Assembly (NCBI RefSeq): GCF_028649435.1
Contig: NZ_JAQSIN010000012.1
Origin: Curvibacter microcysteis
GTDB taxonomy: Bacteria; Pseudomonadota; Gammaproteobacteria; Burkholderiales; Burkholderiaceae_C
Length of the DNA: 64,000 nucleotides
Strand: one strand, 5' to 3'
The notes beneath the pieces were generated by a model. The model had not been told where the DNA came from. It saw only the letters and a program-made list of their open reading frames with translations, and searched no databases. The position numbers and the translations under genes were made by a program. Below are positions 1 through 8,700 of this stretch, piece after piece (position 1 is the first letter of the stretch; every line of letters begins with the position of its first letter).

Positions 1-119
1 TCGTTGAGGCCGAGGCGGAAGATGGCTTCGGCCTTGTCGTGGCGGATCAGGGACTGGGCCAGCATGAGGTAGGTCAGGTTGGCTTCGCGGATTTCGGCAA
101 GCATTTGTTCGCTGGTCAT
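1..119 (-). CDS. flhD: Flagellar master regulator FlhD, N-terminal part (runs off the window)
   Basis: The 39 visible residues begin MTSEQMLAEIREANLTYLML and continue through AQSLIRHDKAEAIFRLGLNE, the conserved start of FlhD (E. coli has NLSYLLLAQRLI and FRLGINE at the same places). FlhD partners FlhC in the FlhD4C2 complex, which activates class II flagellar promoters. The ATG is preceded by AAGGAG six bases upstream (126-131 on the plus strand). The gene continues past the left edge, where flhC would be expected to follow. The identification rests on clear N-terminal similarity recalled from the family. Confidence 0.93.
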   Translation of the reverse strand, partial: MTSEQMLAEIREANLTYLMLAQSLIRHDKAEAIFRLGLN

Positions 120-215
120 GGTCAACTCCTTCAGTACGGAGCCGCTGCCTCTGCCGCTTGCAGGGTTTCGCGATCCGTTGAAATGGATTGTGAAGACACC
201 GTAAAAGGAAATTAA

Positions 216-276
216 GTCAGGTAAGTGCTGTCCGGTTTGTCTGGTTTTTGACCTGGCTTGTCAGGTTTTTTCTGAC
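216..276. promoter_or_regulatory. Cluster of GTCNGGTTT direct repeats upstream of flhD
   Basis: Four related 9-mers lie on the plus strand: GTCAGGTAA at 216, GTCCGGTTT at 230, GTCTGGTTT at 239 and GTCAGGTTT at 260. A degenerate copy sits near 250. The last copy also forms a dyad with CTGAC at 272-276. The cluster lies about 97-157 bases upstream of the flhD start, inside the roughly 290-base gap between flhD and the sulfurtransferase terminator. Such arrays often bind a regulator, but which one is not visible here. Confidence 0.4.
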
Positions 277-344
277 ACGCGATGCAGGGCGCTGGCAGCG
301 CTGTCCTGTGAGCGCCCCTGCTGTGGGCCAGCAGGGAATCAGGG

Positions 345-372
345 CGAAAAAAAACCGGCCTGCAGGCCGGTT
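345..372 (-). terminator. Rho-independent terminator after the sulfurtransferase gene
   Basis: A perfect inverted repeat, AACCGGCC-TGCA-GGCCGGTT, spans 353-372. On the minus strand it is followed directly by a run of T (A-run 347-354 on plus). It lies 40 bases past the stop of the sulfurtransferase gene and separates it from the flhD promoter region. Confidence 0.9.
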
Positions 373-411
373 GACGATCGAATTGATGGTCGATGGCGGG
401 GCTTCAGCGCC

Positions 412-1278
412 TCAGCCGCGTGCCATCGGCCGCTGCGGGTCGCGGCACCACTCGCTCCAACTGCCGGCAAACAGGGCGGTCGGGCCCAGGCCCGCCACTT
501 CCATGGCCAGCAGGTTGGGCAGGGCGGTGACGCCACTGCCACAGTGGTGCACCACCTGAGCGGGGTCGCGGCCTGCCAGCAAGGCCTCGAAAGCGGCGCG
601 CAGTTCCGCGGCGGGCTTGAAGCGGCCGTCAGGGCCCAGGTTGTCATTGAAGGGGCGGTTCAGCGCGCCAGGGATGTGGCCAGCCACCGGGTCCAGGGGC
701 TCGACCTCGCCCTTGAACCGGGGTGTGGCGCGAGCGTCGATCAGCGTTTGTTCAGGGCGTCCCAGGGCTTGTTGCACCTGGTCCACGGTGCGCAACTCGC
801 GCAGGGCCGGGCGCAACTCAAAGCCGCCGGCCGGCAGGGTGGGGGCCGGGCCACTGGCCGTGGCGCCCCCTGCGGCCTGCCAGGCGGCCAGGCCGCCATC
901 GAGCACGGCCACCGCGTCATGGCCCAGCCACTTGAGCATCCACCACAGGCGCACACAGTAAGTGCTGTTGTTGCGGTCGTAGACCACGGCTTGTTGGGTG
1001 TTGTCGAAGCCCAGGCGGCGCAGCCAGGCGGCCACCGCCTCGCGGCTGGGCAGGGGGTGCCGGCCGCCTGAGGCCTTGGCGCCATCGCCGTGCTCGCTCA
1101 GGTCGCGGTCCAGGTCGGCGCGTTGGGCGCCCAGGATGTGCAAGGTGTCGAACTGGACATGGCCCGCAGCGGGTTGGGTCAGGTCAAAGCTGCAATCAAA
1201 AACCATCAGGGGGCGGCCTTGGGCTTGCAGCTCCTGCAAGTCGCTGGCGGTGATCAGGGTGGTGTAAGGCGTGGTCAT
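412..1278 (-). CDS. sseA: 3-mercaptopyruvate / thiosulfate sulfurtransferase (two-domain rhodanese)
   Basis: This 288-residue protein has two rhodanese-like domains, the usual size for SseA/TST enzymes that move sulfur from mercaptopyruvate or thiosulfate to an acceptor such as cyanide or thioredoxin. The active-site loop CGSGVTA has its cysteine near residue 246 and is the mercaptopyruvate-sulfurtransferase form of the loop. The inactive N-terminal domain shows VYDRNNSTYCVRLWWMLKWL, and GHIPGALNRPF marks the second domain. I chose the ATG at 1278 (MTTPYTTLI); a longer reading frame to 1344 adds a proline-rich, non-family extension. A strong terminator follows the gene. The split between mercaptopyruvate and thiosulfate as preferred donor is inferred from the loop only. 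Confidence 0.9.
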   Translation of the reverse strand: MTTPYTTLITASDLQELQAQGRPLMVFDCSFDLTQPAAGHVQFDTLHILGAQRADLDRDLSEHGDGAKASGGRHPLPSREAVAAWLRRLGFDNTQQAVVYDRNNSTYCVRLWWMLKWLGHDAVAVLDGGLAAWQAAGGATASGPAPTLPAGGFELRPALRELRTVDQVQQALGRPEQTLIDARATPRFKGEVEPLDPVAGHIPGALNRPFNDNLGPDGRFKPAAELRAAFEALLAGRDPAQVVHHCGSGVTALPNLLAMEVAGLGPTALFAGSWSEWCRDPQRPMARG

Positions 1279-1417
1279 GCGCAGAGGTCGGTGAGGATTC
1301 GCTGGAGGGGGGCTCGGAGAATGCACCGAGCCTCGCCGCGCCATCGTAGCGTCAAAACAGGCCGGCCCATGTCCAGAACTCAGGGGTGTTGATCGCCTTG
1401 TTGGCCGGGGCGTGGCC

Positions 1418-2974
1418 TCAGTCGTGGGCCGGCTGCGCTGGCGCAGGCTCGCCCGCGCGGCGTTGCGGTGCTTCGCGCAGGGTCTCCGGGATGCGCAGGT
1501 TCCAAATCAACAAGGTCGTGGCCAGGGCGAGCAAGCCGCTGAGCGCCATCAGCCATTCGCTCAAGGGGGGCAGCATGCTGTCGTCCAACAGGGCGGCAGC
1601 GGCTTGCGCTGTGGGCGCCGGTGCATGCAGGCAGCCGGCCGCAGCACTGGGAATGGCGGGCATCAAGTGGACGTCGTCCAGGCAGGCGCCTTGCCGGCGC
1701 GGGGCCCAGGCTGGGGGCAGGCTCTGGGGGCTTTCTGGGGGCTCGGTGTCGGTGGCGATCACTGGGCGCTGGGGGGGGCCGGGCTCTCGGTGCTGCCGTT
1801 GGCTGGTCAGCGTGGTGCTGGGGCATTGAATGCGGCTGGGCCAGGTGCTGCTGTTGGCCGCGGCGACCGCCTTGGGGTCGGGTTGGCTGGTGGGGGCTTT
1901 GTCGGTGTTGTTGGGACAGAGCCGGAAGTAAGTCAGGTTGGCGGGCGCGGGGGGCAAGGGGCCGGAGAGTTGGTTGCCCTCGAGTTGCAAGGATTGCAGG
2001 GACGGGAGTTGATTCAGGGCTGGCACCACCCCTTGCAATTGGTTGTAGGACAGGTTCAGCCGGGTCAGGGCGGGCAGGTCCTGGAATTCGGGCAGTGGTC
2101 CCTTGAACTGGTTGTGGTCGAGTTGCAGCACCGCCAACTGGGCTTGCTGGGCGAAGGGGGGCAGCGGGCCGCTGAGCAGGTTGCCCGAGACGGTCAGGGT
2201 GCGCAAAGCACTGTTTGGCGGCAGGGGCAGCAAAGGGCCGCTGAAGCGATTCCAGTCTGCGACCAGGGTGTCGAGCGCGGGCAGGTTTGACAGGCTGGGC
2301 AGGGGGCCGCTGAAGCGGTTGAAGCTGAGGTCGGCCACCCGCAGCTTGGGGGTGGACCAGGCGGGCAGGGTGCCGCTGAACTGGTTGTGATTGACCCGCA
2401 GGTTGCGCAAGGAGGCCAGGTTCACCAAGTCTGGCAGCGGGCCAGTCAGCAAATTGTTGCTCACGACCAGGCTTTCGAGTTGGCTCAAGTTTTTCAGCGC
2501 AGGCAAGGGGCCGCTGAACTGGTTGAAGCTGACGTTCAGGGTTTGCAGGCGAGGCCAGTCCGCCAACCTGGGCAGGCTACCCTGCAAAGTCAGGTTGTTG
2601 CGCAGGTCCAGGTGCTGCAGGGCGCGAAGGTGGGTGAGTTCCTCGGGCAGGTGGCCTTTGAGGTGGTTGCCGGGCAGCAGCAGCCCCAGCACTTGGCTGC
2701 CTTCTGGGTTGCACAGGACACCCTGCCAGGGGCGTTCACAGGGGTCCCCTTGCAGCCACCCCTCTTGTTTGCGCCAGCCGGGGCCTTGGGTGGTTTGGTA
2801 CAGCTTGACCAGCGCCTGGGTTTGCTCGCTGGGCAGGGCCGCCCAGGCGGGCAGGGCGGCTGCGGCCAGCCAGGAGACGGCCGCGTGAATCAAGCCCAGC
2901 AGGCAGCGGGCGCAGCCAGACCAGGCGGGAATGGCAGGCCGGTTGCGGCGCATGGCGTGCACAAGGACGGTCAT
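1418..2974 (-). CDS. Secreted plant-type leucine-rich-repeat protein with C-terminal sorting-like tail
   Basis: This is a 518-residue exported protein. A hydrophobic signal (about residues 24-46, ending AWA-AL) is followed by a cap that resembles the plant LRRNT_2 domain, with an LVKLYQTTQGPGW helix and the paired cysteines of GDPCERPWQGVLCNPEG. About ten LRRs of 22-24 residues follow, with the plant-style consensus N-x-FSGPLP. After a proline/glutamine-rich linker the C-terminus carries PPLSEW, a hydrophobic helix and basic residues, an arrangement like IPTL-CTERM sorting tails. The protein is likely displayed or released at the cell surface, where LRRs usually bind protein or glycan. The ligand is unknown. 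The start is uncertain because no good ribosome site is seen; an alternative ATG lies at 2953. The upstream gap is AT-rich and could hold its promoter. Confidence 0.82.
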   Translation of the reverse strand: MTVLVHAMRRNRPAIPAWSGCARCLLGLIHAAVSWLAAAALPAWAALPSEQTQALVKLYQTTQGPGWRKQEGWLQGDPCERPWQGVLCNPEGSQVLGLLLPGNHLKGHLPEELTHLRALQHLDLRNNLTLQGSLPRLADWPRLQTLNVSFNQFSGPLPALKNLSQLESLVVSNNLLTGPLPDLVNLASLRNLRVNHNQFSGTLPAWSTPKLRVADLSFNRFSGPLPSLSNLPALDTLVADWNRFSGPLLPLPPNSALRTLTVSGNLLSGPLPPFAQQAQLAVLQLDHNQFKGPLPEFQDLPALTRLNLSYNQLQGVVPALNQLPSLQSLQLEGNQLSGPLPPAPANLTYFRLCPNNTDKAPTSQPDPKAVAAANSSTWPSRIQCPSTTLTSQRQHREPGPPQRPVIATDTEPPESPQSLPPAWAPRRQGACLDDVHLMPAIPSAAAGCLHAPAPTAQAAAALLDDSMLPPLSEWLMALSGLLALATTLLIWNLRIPETLREAPQRRAGEPAPAQPAHD

Positions 2975-3391
2975 GGGCCTGGGCGCTCAGGCCGGCGGCC
3001 GCCTGGGGTCTGACACATGACAAGGACGCTCGCCATCGTGAGCGTGCGGGGTCAAGAGCGAGGCCATCTAGGGCTTTCATGGTGTTGGGGTAGGAAAGAT
3101 AGTGTTGATTGAATGCTTATAATTGGTAATTGATGTAAGTTATTTATATCTGCTGATTTTTTGGGCGAAATTTTTCGCGTTTTCATCAGTTGTGAACTGA
3201 TTGAACGCGCCCAAGCCGTGGGCGAAAAGCGGTGGGTTCGCCCTGCGGTGCTGGCGGGACGTGGGTGCGCCTCGGAAGGCCTGCCCCGGTGGGTGTCGAT
3301 GCCGTGGTGTGGTGCGATGCGCGCTCCCTGCCGCGGCTTGCCGTGCCCGAGGGGCTTCAGGGGCCAGGGCCTTGGCGGGCGCTGCGGCCGC
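2975..3391. other. Intergenic region with AT-rich likely promoter zone
   Basis: This 417-base gap separates the LRR gene start from the end of the EamA gene. Positions about 3080-3185 are clearly AT-rich compared with the surrounding DNA and probably carry the promoter for the leftward LRR gene. I could not define -35 and -10 boxes with confidence. The rest is GC-rich and holds no convincing gene. Confidence 0.4.
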
Positions 3392-4303
3392 TCAGTGTTC
3401 TTCTGCGGGGGCGTTGGGTGCCGCTTTGCCGCGCAGCACGGTGGCGGCCACGCCGCTGACGACGATCAGGGCCATGCCCGCCCAGGCGATCAGGGGCAGT
3501 TGGTCGCCAAAAAGCCAAACGCTGTAGAGGCCCGCAAACACAATGCCCGAGTACTGAAGATTGGCCACGACCAGCGTGCCGCGTTGGTTGCGCGCGCTGG
3601 CATAGGCGCGCGTCATGCAGAGCTGGCCCAGCGAGGCCAGCACGCCAATGGGCAGCAGCCACAAGGCGCTGGGCCAATGCAGAGGCGAAGCGCCTGCCAC
3701 CCCCATGCCCAGGGCGCCGGCCACGGCCGAGCCGACGGCAAAGTAGAACACCGTGCGGGTTTCTGGCTCACCAATGCGCGACAAGGCCATCACCTGCATG
3801 TAGGCGAAGGCCGCACACATGCCCGACAACAGGCCCACCAGCGCCGCAAACATTTGATCGCCCTCGAGCGAGGGGCGCAGCATCATCACCACGCCCGCGA
3901 ACCCGGCCAACACCGTCATCACCAGGGGCCCCTGAAGCATGGGGCGGGATTGGGTGTCGGTGGGGCGCCAGGCCATCAGGGCGCCGCCGACCAAAAAGGC
4001 GGCCACCCAGACGCTGCTCATGTAGTTGAGCGTCATGGCCGTGGCCAGCGGCAGGTGGCCGATGGCATAGAACCAGGCGCCCAGCGAGGTCACGCCGACC
4101 AGGCTGCGCCAGGCGTGCATCATGGGGTAGCGGGTGCGCAGGCTGATGCCGCTGTACCGGGCCAGGACCCACATGAAGAAAATACCCAGCACGCCGCGGT
4201 AAAACACCAGTTCGGCCGCATTGAAGTCACTGGAGGCAATCTTCACGCAAACGCCCATGGAGGCGAAGAAGAAAGCGGCGACAAGCATCCAGAGGGCTTG
4301 CAT
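3392..4303 (-). CDS. DMT superfamily EamA-type membrane exporter
   Basis: This 303-residue integral membrane protein has about ten hydrophobic helices arranged as two five-helix EamA repeats, for example MQALWMLVAAFFFASMGVCV at the start and AGMALIVVSGVAATVL near the end. The family moves small metabolites such as amino acids, purines or S-adenosylmethionine across the inner membrane, and the substrate cannot be read from sequence. The ATG at 4303 is preceded by AAGGAAA at a normal spacing; an in-frame ATG at 4348 would add a non-membrane extension. It lies downstream of the Rieske gene in the same direction but is separated by that gene's terminator, so it is probably transcribed separately. 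Confidence 0.85.
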   Translation of the reverse strand: MQALWMLVAAFFFASMGVCVKIASSDFNAAELVFYRGVLGIFFMWVLARYSGISLRTRYPMMHAWRSLVGVTSLGAWFYAIGHLPLATAMTLNYMSSVWVAAFLVGGALMAWRPTDTQSRPMLQGPLVMTVLAGFAGVVMMLRPSLEGDQMFAALVGLLSGMCAAFAYMQVMALSRIGEPETRTVFYFAVGSAVAGALGMGVAGASPLHWPSALWLLPIGVLASLGQLCMTRAYASARNQRGTLVVANLQYSGIVFAGLYSVWLFGDQLPLIAWAGMALIVVSGVAATVLRGKAAPNAPAEEH

Positions 4304-4386
4304 GGTGGGGGATTTCCTTGGTGGCTGCAGCGGGGTGAGGGGCGACAAGCGGCAGCGTACTGGCCTTCATCGGCCAAATGCTATCC

Positions 4387-4414
4387 AAAAAAGAGCGACC
4401 TCGTGGGTCGCTCT
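4387..4414 (-). terminator. Rho-independent terminator after the Rieske oxygenase gene
   Basis: A nine-base-pair stem (AGAGCGACC at 4392-4400, GGTCGCTCT at 4406-4414) with a five-base loop is followed on the minus strand by six T residues. It starts 17 bases past the oxygenase stop codon. Confidence 0.88.
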
Positions 4415-4431
4415 GGTGACGGTGACGCTGC

Positions 4432-5568
4432 TCAGAAGCCCAGGCCTTGAGGGCCCATGTGCCGCCGGTACCACTCGTGGAAGTGCTGCATGCCGTCTTC
4501 CATCGGGCTTTGGTACGGGCCGACTTCGTTGTCGCCGCGCTCGAACAAGGCCCGGCGGCCCGCGTCCATGCGTTCGCCGATCTCGTCGTCTTCGATGCAG
4601 GTCTCCATGTAGGCGGCTTGCTGCGCCTCGACGAACTCACGCTCGAAGGCGGTGATTTCTTCGGGGTAGTAGAACTCCACCATGTTCAGCGTCTTGTTCG
4701 GGCTGACCGGGTGCAGGGTCGACACGGTGAGCACGTGCGGGTACCACTCGACCATGATGTGCGGGTAGTAGGTCAGCCAAATGGCGCCACGCTCGGGCAA
4801 CTGGCCTTCGCGGTATTTCAGCAGCAGCTCATGCCAGCGTTGGTAAACGCTGGAGCCGGGGCGGTTGAAGCCGCTGGACACGCCCACGGTCTGCACCGAG
4901 TAGTTGTCTTTGAACTCCCACTGCAGGTCGTCGCAGGTGACGAACTGGCCCAGGCCCGGGTGGAAGGGGCCCACGTGGTAGTCCTCGAGGTAGACCTCGA
5001 TGAAGGTCTTCCAGTTGTAGTTGCACTCGTGCAGCTCGACGCGGTCCAGCGAGAAGCCGGTGAAGTCGAGTTCGGCGCGCGGGCCCATGCCGGCCAGGTC
5101 TGCCTCGATGTCGCGGCCATTGTCTTCAAACAGCAGGCCGTTCCACTCACGCAGGCGGTACTGGTTCAGGTTCAGGCAGGGGTCCTGAGCGAAATGGGGG
5201 GCGCCCAGCAGCTCACCGCTGCCGTTGTAGGTCCAGCGGTGCAAGGGGCAGACGATGTTGCCACCAGCGCTGCCAGGTGCGCGGTCGTGCAGGGAGCCGC
5301 GGTCCTTGAGCATCACCGCTTGGCGATGCCGGCAGACGTTGGACAACAATTCAATGCCATGGGCGTTGTGCACCAGCACGCGGCCGCCGTTTTCTTGCGG
5401 CAGAACATGGTAGTCGCCCACTTGGGGCACGCTGAGCCGGTGCCCCACATAGCGGGGCCCGCGCTGAAAGATGAGCGCCATCTCGCGCTGGAACAGCGCT
5501 TCGTCGAAGTAGCTTGAAACTGGTAGTTGGCTTGAGGCCTGCTGCAGTTGAAGACTTAAATCAGACAT
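4432..5568 (-). CDS. Rieske non-heme iron oxygenase, alpha subunit type
   Basis: This is a 378-residue ring-hydroxylating-oxygenase-like protein. The Rieske [2Fe-2S] ligands are NVCRHR and CPLHRW, with a longer than usual spacer of about 25 residues between the two pairs. The catalytic domain has EDYHVGPFHPG, the D-x2-H-x4-H iron site. Such proteins use electrons from a reductase and O2 to hydroxylate or demethylate aromatic or quaternary ammonium substrates; the substrate is not evident. No reductase or ferredoxin gene is adjacent, so electrons must come from a partner encoded elsewhere. The gene is flanked by its own terminator and a 218-base upstream gap, so it is probably monocistronic. 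Confidence 0.88.
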   Translation of the reverse strand: MSDLSLQLQQASSQLPVSSYFDEALFQREMALIFQRGPRYVGHRLSVPQVGDYHVLPQENGGRVLVHNAHGIELLSNVCRHRQAVMLKDRGSLHDRAPGSAGGNIVCPLHRWTYNGSGELLGAPHFAQDPCLNLNQYRLREWNGLLFEDNGRDIEADLAGMGPRAELDFTGFSLDRVELHECNYNWKTFIEVYLEDYHVGPFHPGLGQFVTCDDLQWEFKDNYSVQTVGVSSGFNRPGSSVYQRWHELLLKYREGQLPERGAIWLTYYPHIMVEWYPHVLTVSTLHPVSPNKTLNMVEFYYPEEITAFEREFVEAQQAAYMETCIEDDEIGERMDAGRRALFERGDNEVGPYQSPMEDGMQHFHEWYRRHMGPQGLGF

Positions 5569-5786
5569 GGGTGACCTGACCTAAAGACTCCCCACAGGGA
5601 GGTAAAAGCGCGCCGTGACGACAGGCCCGTGGGCCCAGCCAACGGGCATAAGCGCGGTGACAAGAAACCGGCGGTGCCGGCAAGAAGGGAACCGCAGATT
5701 GTACCCTGGGGCCTTGTTTTGTGCGAATTCCTCTCAGTTGACCTGATCCAGCGCAAAGGTCGCCGGGACGGCCTGGGTAGGGCCGT

Positions 5787-8700
5787 TCACTGAACCGTGA
5801 GCTCGCGCCAGGACACCCGGCGGGTGGACGAGCCTGCGCTGGAAATGGGCAGGGTGTTGGTTTGGCTGGTGCCATCGGACAAATTGGTGATGGCGACCAC
5901 TTTGCCGTTGGCCAGTCGCACCAGGCTGAGCCCGCTGGACAAGCCGGTGGACGTGCCCGAGCTCAACAGCACACCGGTGCTGCTGCCGGTTCCCACCGCC
6001 AGCCCGTTGCTGTAGTTGAGGTAGTTCAGGTAACTGGAGCCGCCCACATTGCAGCCGGTGCCTGTGGAGGGGATGTTGGTGGTGAAGGCCAAGGTGCCCA
6101 GTTGCAGGTCCATGTCGGTGCTCACGCGCTCGCCGCTCACAGGCAGGTCGATCAACCAGCCGCTCATGCTGCTCAGGTCCACGGCGTAGCTGACGGTGCT
6201 GGTGGCGCTGCGGCCGCCGCCCGAGTTGTTCAGCAACTGCTTCACGAAGCATTGGGTCTTGATGCTGGTGCTGCACAGGGTGCTGCGGGGATTGGGGTAG
6301 AGGCCAGAGGGCCCGCTCGGTTTGGTGAGCGGGTCTTTGAGGGCGTAAAGCGACTGGGTTTGGCTGCTGGTGAGGTCGTTCAGCCCCAGCAATTGGCCTG
6401 TGCCGACAAACACCAGGTAGTTGCCCTGGCTGTAGCCCAGTTCGGGCCGGGTGGTGATGGGCTGGCGCGTGCCGTTGGCGTCGGCCAAGGTGGCCAGGAG
6501 CTGCGGCACCACGGGGGTGCTGGCGGCGTTGCTCGCGCTCAGTTCGCTGAGGTCGATGCGCCACACGTGGCCCAGCAGGTCGCCCCCATACAGACGCAAG
6601 GCCAGGTTGTTGGTGCTGGCATTGTCGACATAGGCGCTCAGCTGAGCCAGGCCCGCCGGGCAGGGGGCGGTGCTGCAGCCCGGCACAGCGGCGCTGCTGC
6701 TGCCGGCCCCGGTGTCGATCTTTTTGAGGATGGCGCCGGTTTTGGCATTGAGAATCCAAACGATGCCGTGGCCACTGCCAGGCGAGACATTGTTGTAGCC
6801 CGAGCTGACGATCACCACCCAGGTGCCGTCCGAGAGTTTGGTGATGACGGGGATGCCATAGGAGTAGCCCAGGTCCGCGTCCGTGGTGTAGCCCGTGGTC
6901 TTGCGGGTGTCGTGGGTGAACTCCCACAACACGGTGGGCGACCCGGGGTTGGTGATGTCCAGCGCATAAAAGCCCCGGCCACCGGCGCCCAGGCCCCCGA
7001 TCAGCACGGTGTGCCAGTCATCGTCGAAGTAGACGTCGCCGGTTTTGGGCGTGGCGTTCACGTAATGGCTGTGGTTGCTGGCGTAGTTCTTGTCGGCCAG
7101 CTTGTACAGGTGGGGCAGCAACAGCGAGGGGATGTAGGCCCAGGACTCCACCCCGGTGCTGGCGTTGAAGGCGTGCAGCATGCCATCGTTGCTGCCCACA
7201 TAGACCATGCCTTGACGCGAGCCTTGGGCGGCCTTGAAGGCCGCGTACCCATTGTCCTTGTAGCTGAACTGCGGGCTGCTCACGTACACCGGCTGGGAAT
7301 CCACCAGGTCGCCCAACACATGGGTGCGGGCGCGGTAGTACTTGCTGGCGTCGCTGGATTCGTTGCTGCGGTCACCGCGCAGGAAGTTGACCAGGTTGAT
7401 GCCCCCGGCCCCGGTGTTGGTGCCCGCCTGGCTGCTGTCCACCTGGGCCGCACTGGGAATGCACAGGGTGCCCACGGCGCACAGCTGAGACAGGCTCGAA
7501 ATGCCACCCCCGCTGATCTGAAAAAATGCCTTTTGCGCTTCGGTGAGCGCGTCCCAGGTGAAGGTTTGCAAGAGCCCGACACTGCCGTTGTAGGTGTAGA
7601 GGTTGCGGGCGGCTGGGCTGAGGTTGTCGAGCCGTGCGCTGGCCGCCGTGTTGGCGCTGCTGTTGGCAGTGCCTGATTCTGACCAGTCCACATAACTCGA
7701 CAGGGTGCCGGTTCTGACGTCAATCGTGCTGCGGGTCAGTTCGCCGTACCAGTCGACCGACCGGAAGTTGGATTTGAAGACGAAATTGTTGGTGGCGCTG
7801 ACGTTGGGCGTGCTGCTGGTGGAGGCGGCCGAGTTGGAGGTGGCGGCCTGGACCGAGGACAGGAAGTTGTTCAGACCGGTCTTGAGGCTGTTGGCGTTGC
7901 TGGCGCTGTAGTAAACCCCGCGGCCATTGACGGCGGTGTGCCAAAGGTCGTCGATGGTGGTCTGGGTGTTGCTGACGGCGCCGGGCCAGCCGCAGCTGCC
8001 CGATGTTTGCCAGCTGCAGATGCCGTTGGCCGCGTTGCTGGGGCTGGCGCTGGTGCCGACGCTGACGTCGTAGTAGTCGCCCGCGCTCAAGGAGGTGTAA
8101 CCCTCCTGGAACAGCATGTAGCCCGATGCGCCCAAGCCCAGTGTCGAGGTGTACATGCGCTGCTGCCCATCGGCCACGCTGTTGCTGGACACGTCCACGC
8201 CACTGGTGTTGAGGGTGTTGTTGAAAGCCGGGGAGCGCAGGTCGGTGCTGTAGTAGTAATAGGCCACATCGGCCAGGGTGTTGGCGGTGGCGTTCGGATC
8301 CAGGTAAGGACGCGCTGCGCCGCCATCCTGGTCGCCCACGGGCGTGCCGCCATCCAGGCGGACGGGGGTGCTGAGTTCGTTCCAGTAGCCGTCGGTGGAC
8401 AGGATGGTGTAGTTGCGCTGGCAGGCGTACTGCATGGGGTCGGTGGCGCTCACGCCGTTGATGCTGCTGAGCTTGCCGCCGTAGTAGCGACCTGCCGTGG
8501 CCAGGGTGGTGCGCAGGGGGGTTGCGCCCCCCGGTCTGGCTTTGGTGAATTTGCTGAACCACATCGCTTTTTGGCCGCCGCTGCCGGTGCTGAGGTCGGC
8601 CATGTTCAGGAAGTCGGATCCGGTGTTGTTGTTGATGCTCATGTAGCCCAAGCGGTAGTTGCTGCCCAGGCTGCTGAAGGCCTGGGTGGCCGCTGTCTTC

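Noticed and set aside
1418..2974. Eukaryotic contamination, because of the plant-like LRRs
   Set aside because: The gene has a bacterial signal peptide, no introns, matching GC-rich codon use, a bacterial-type sorting tail and normal bacterial neighbours.
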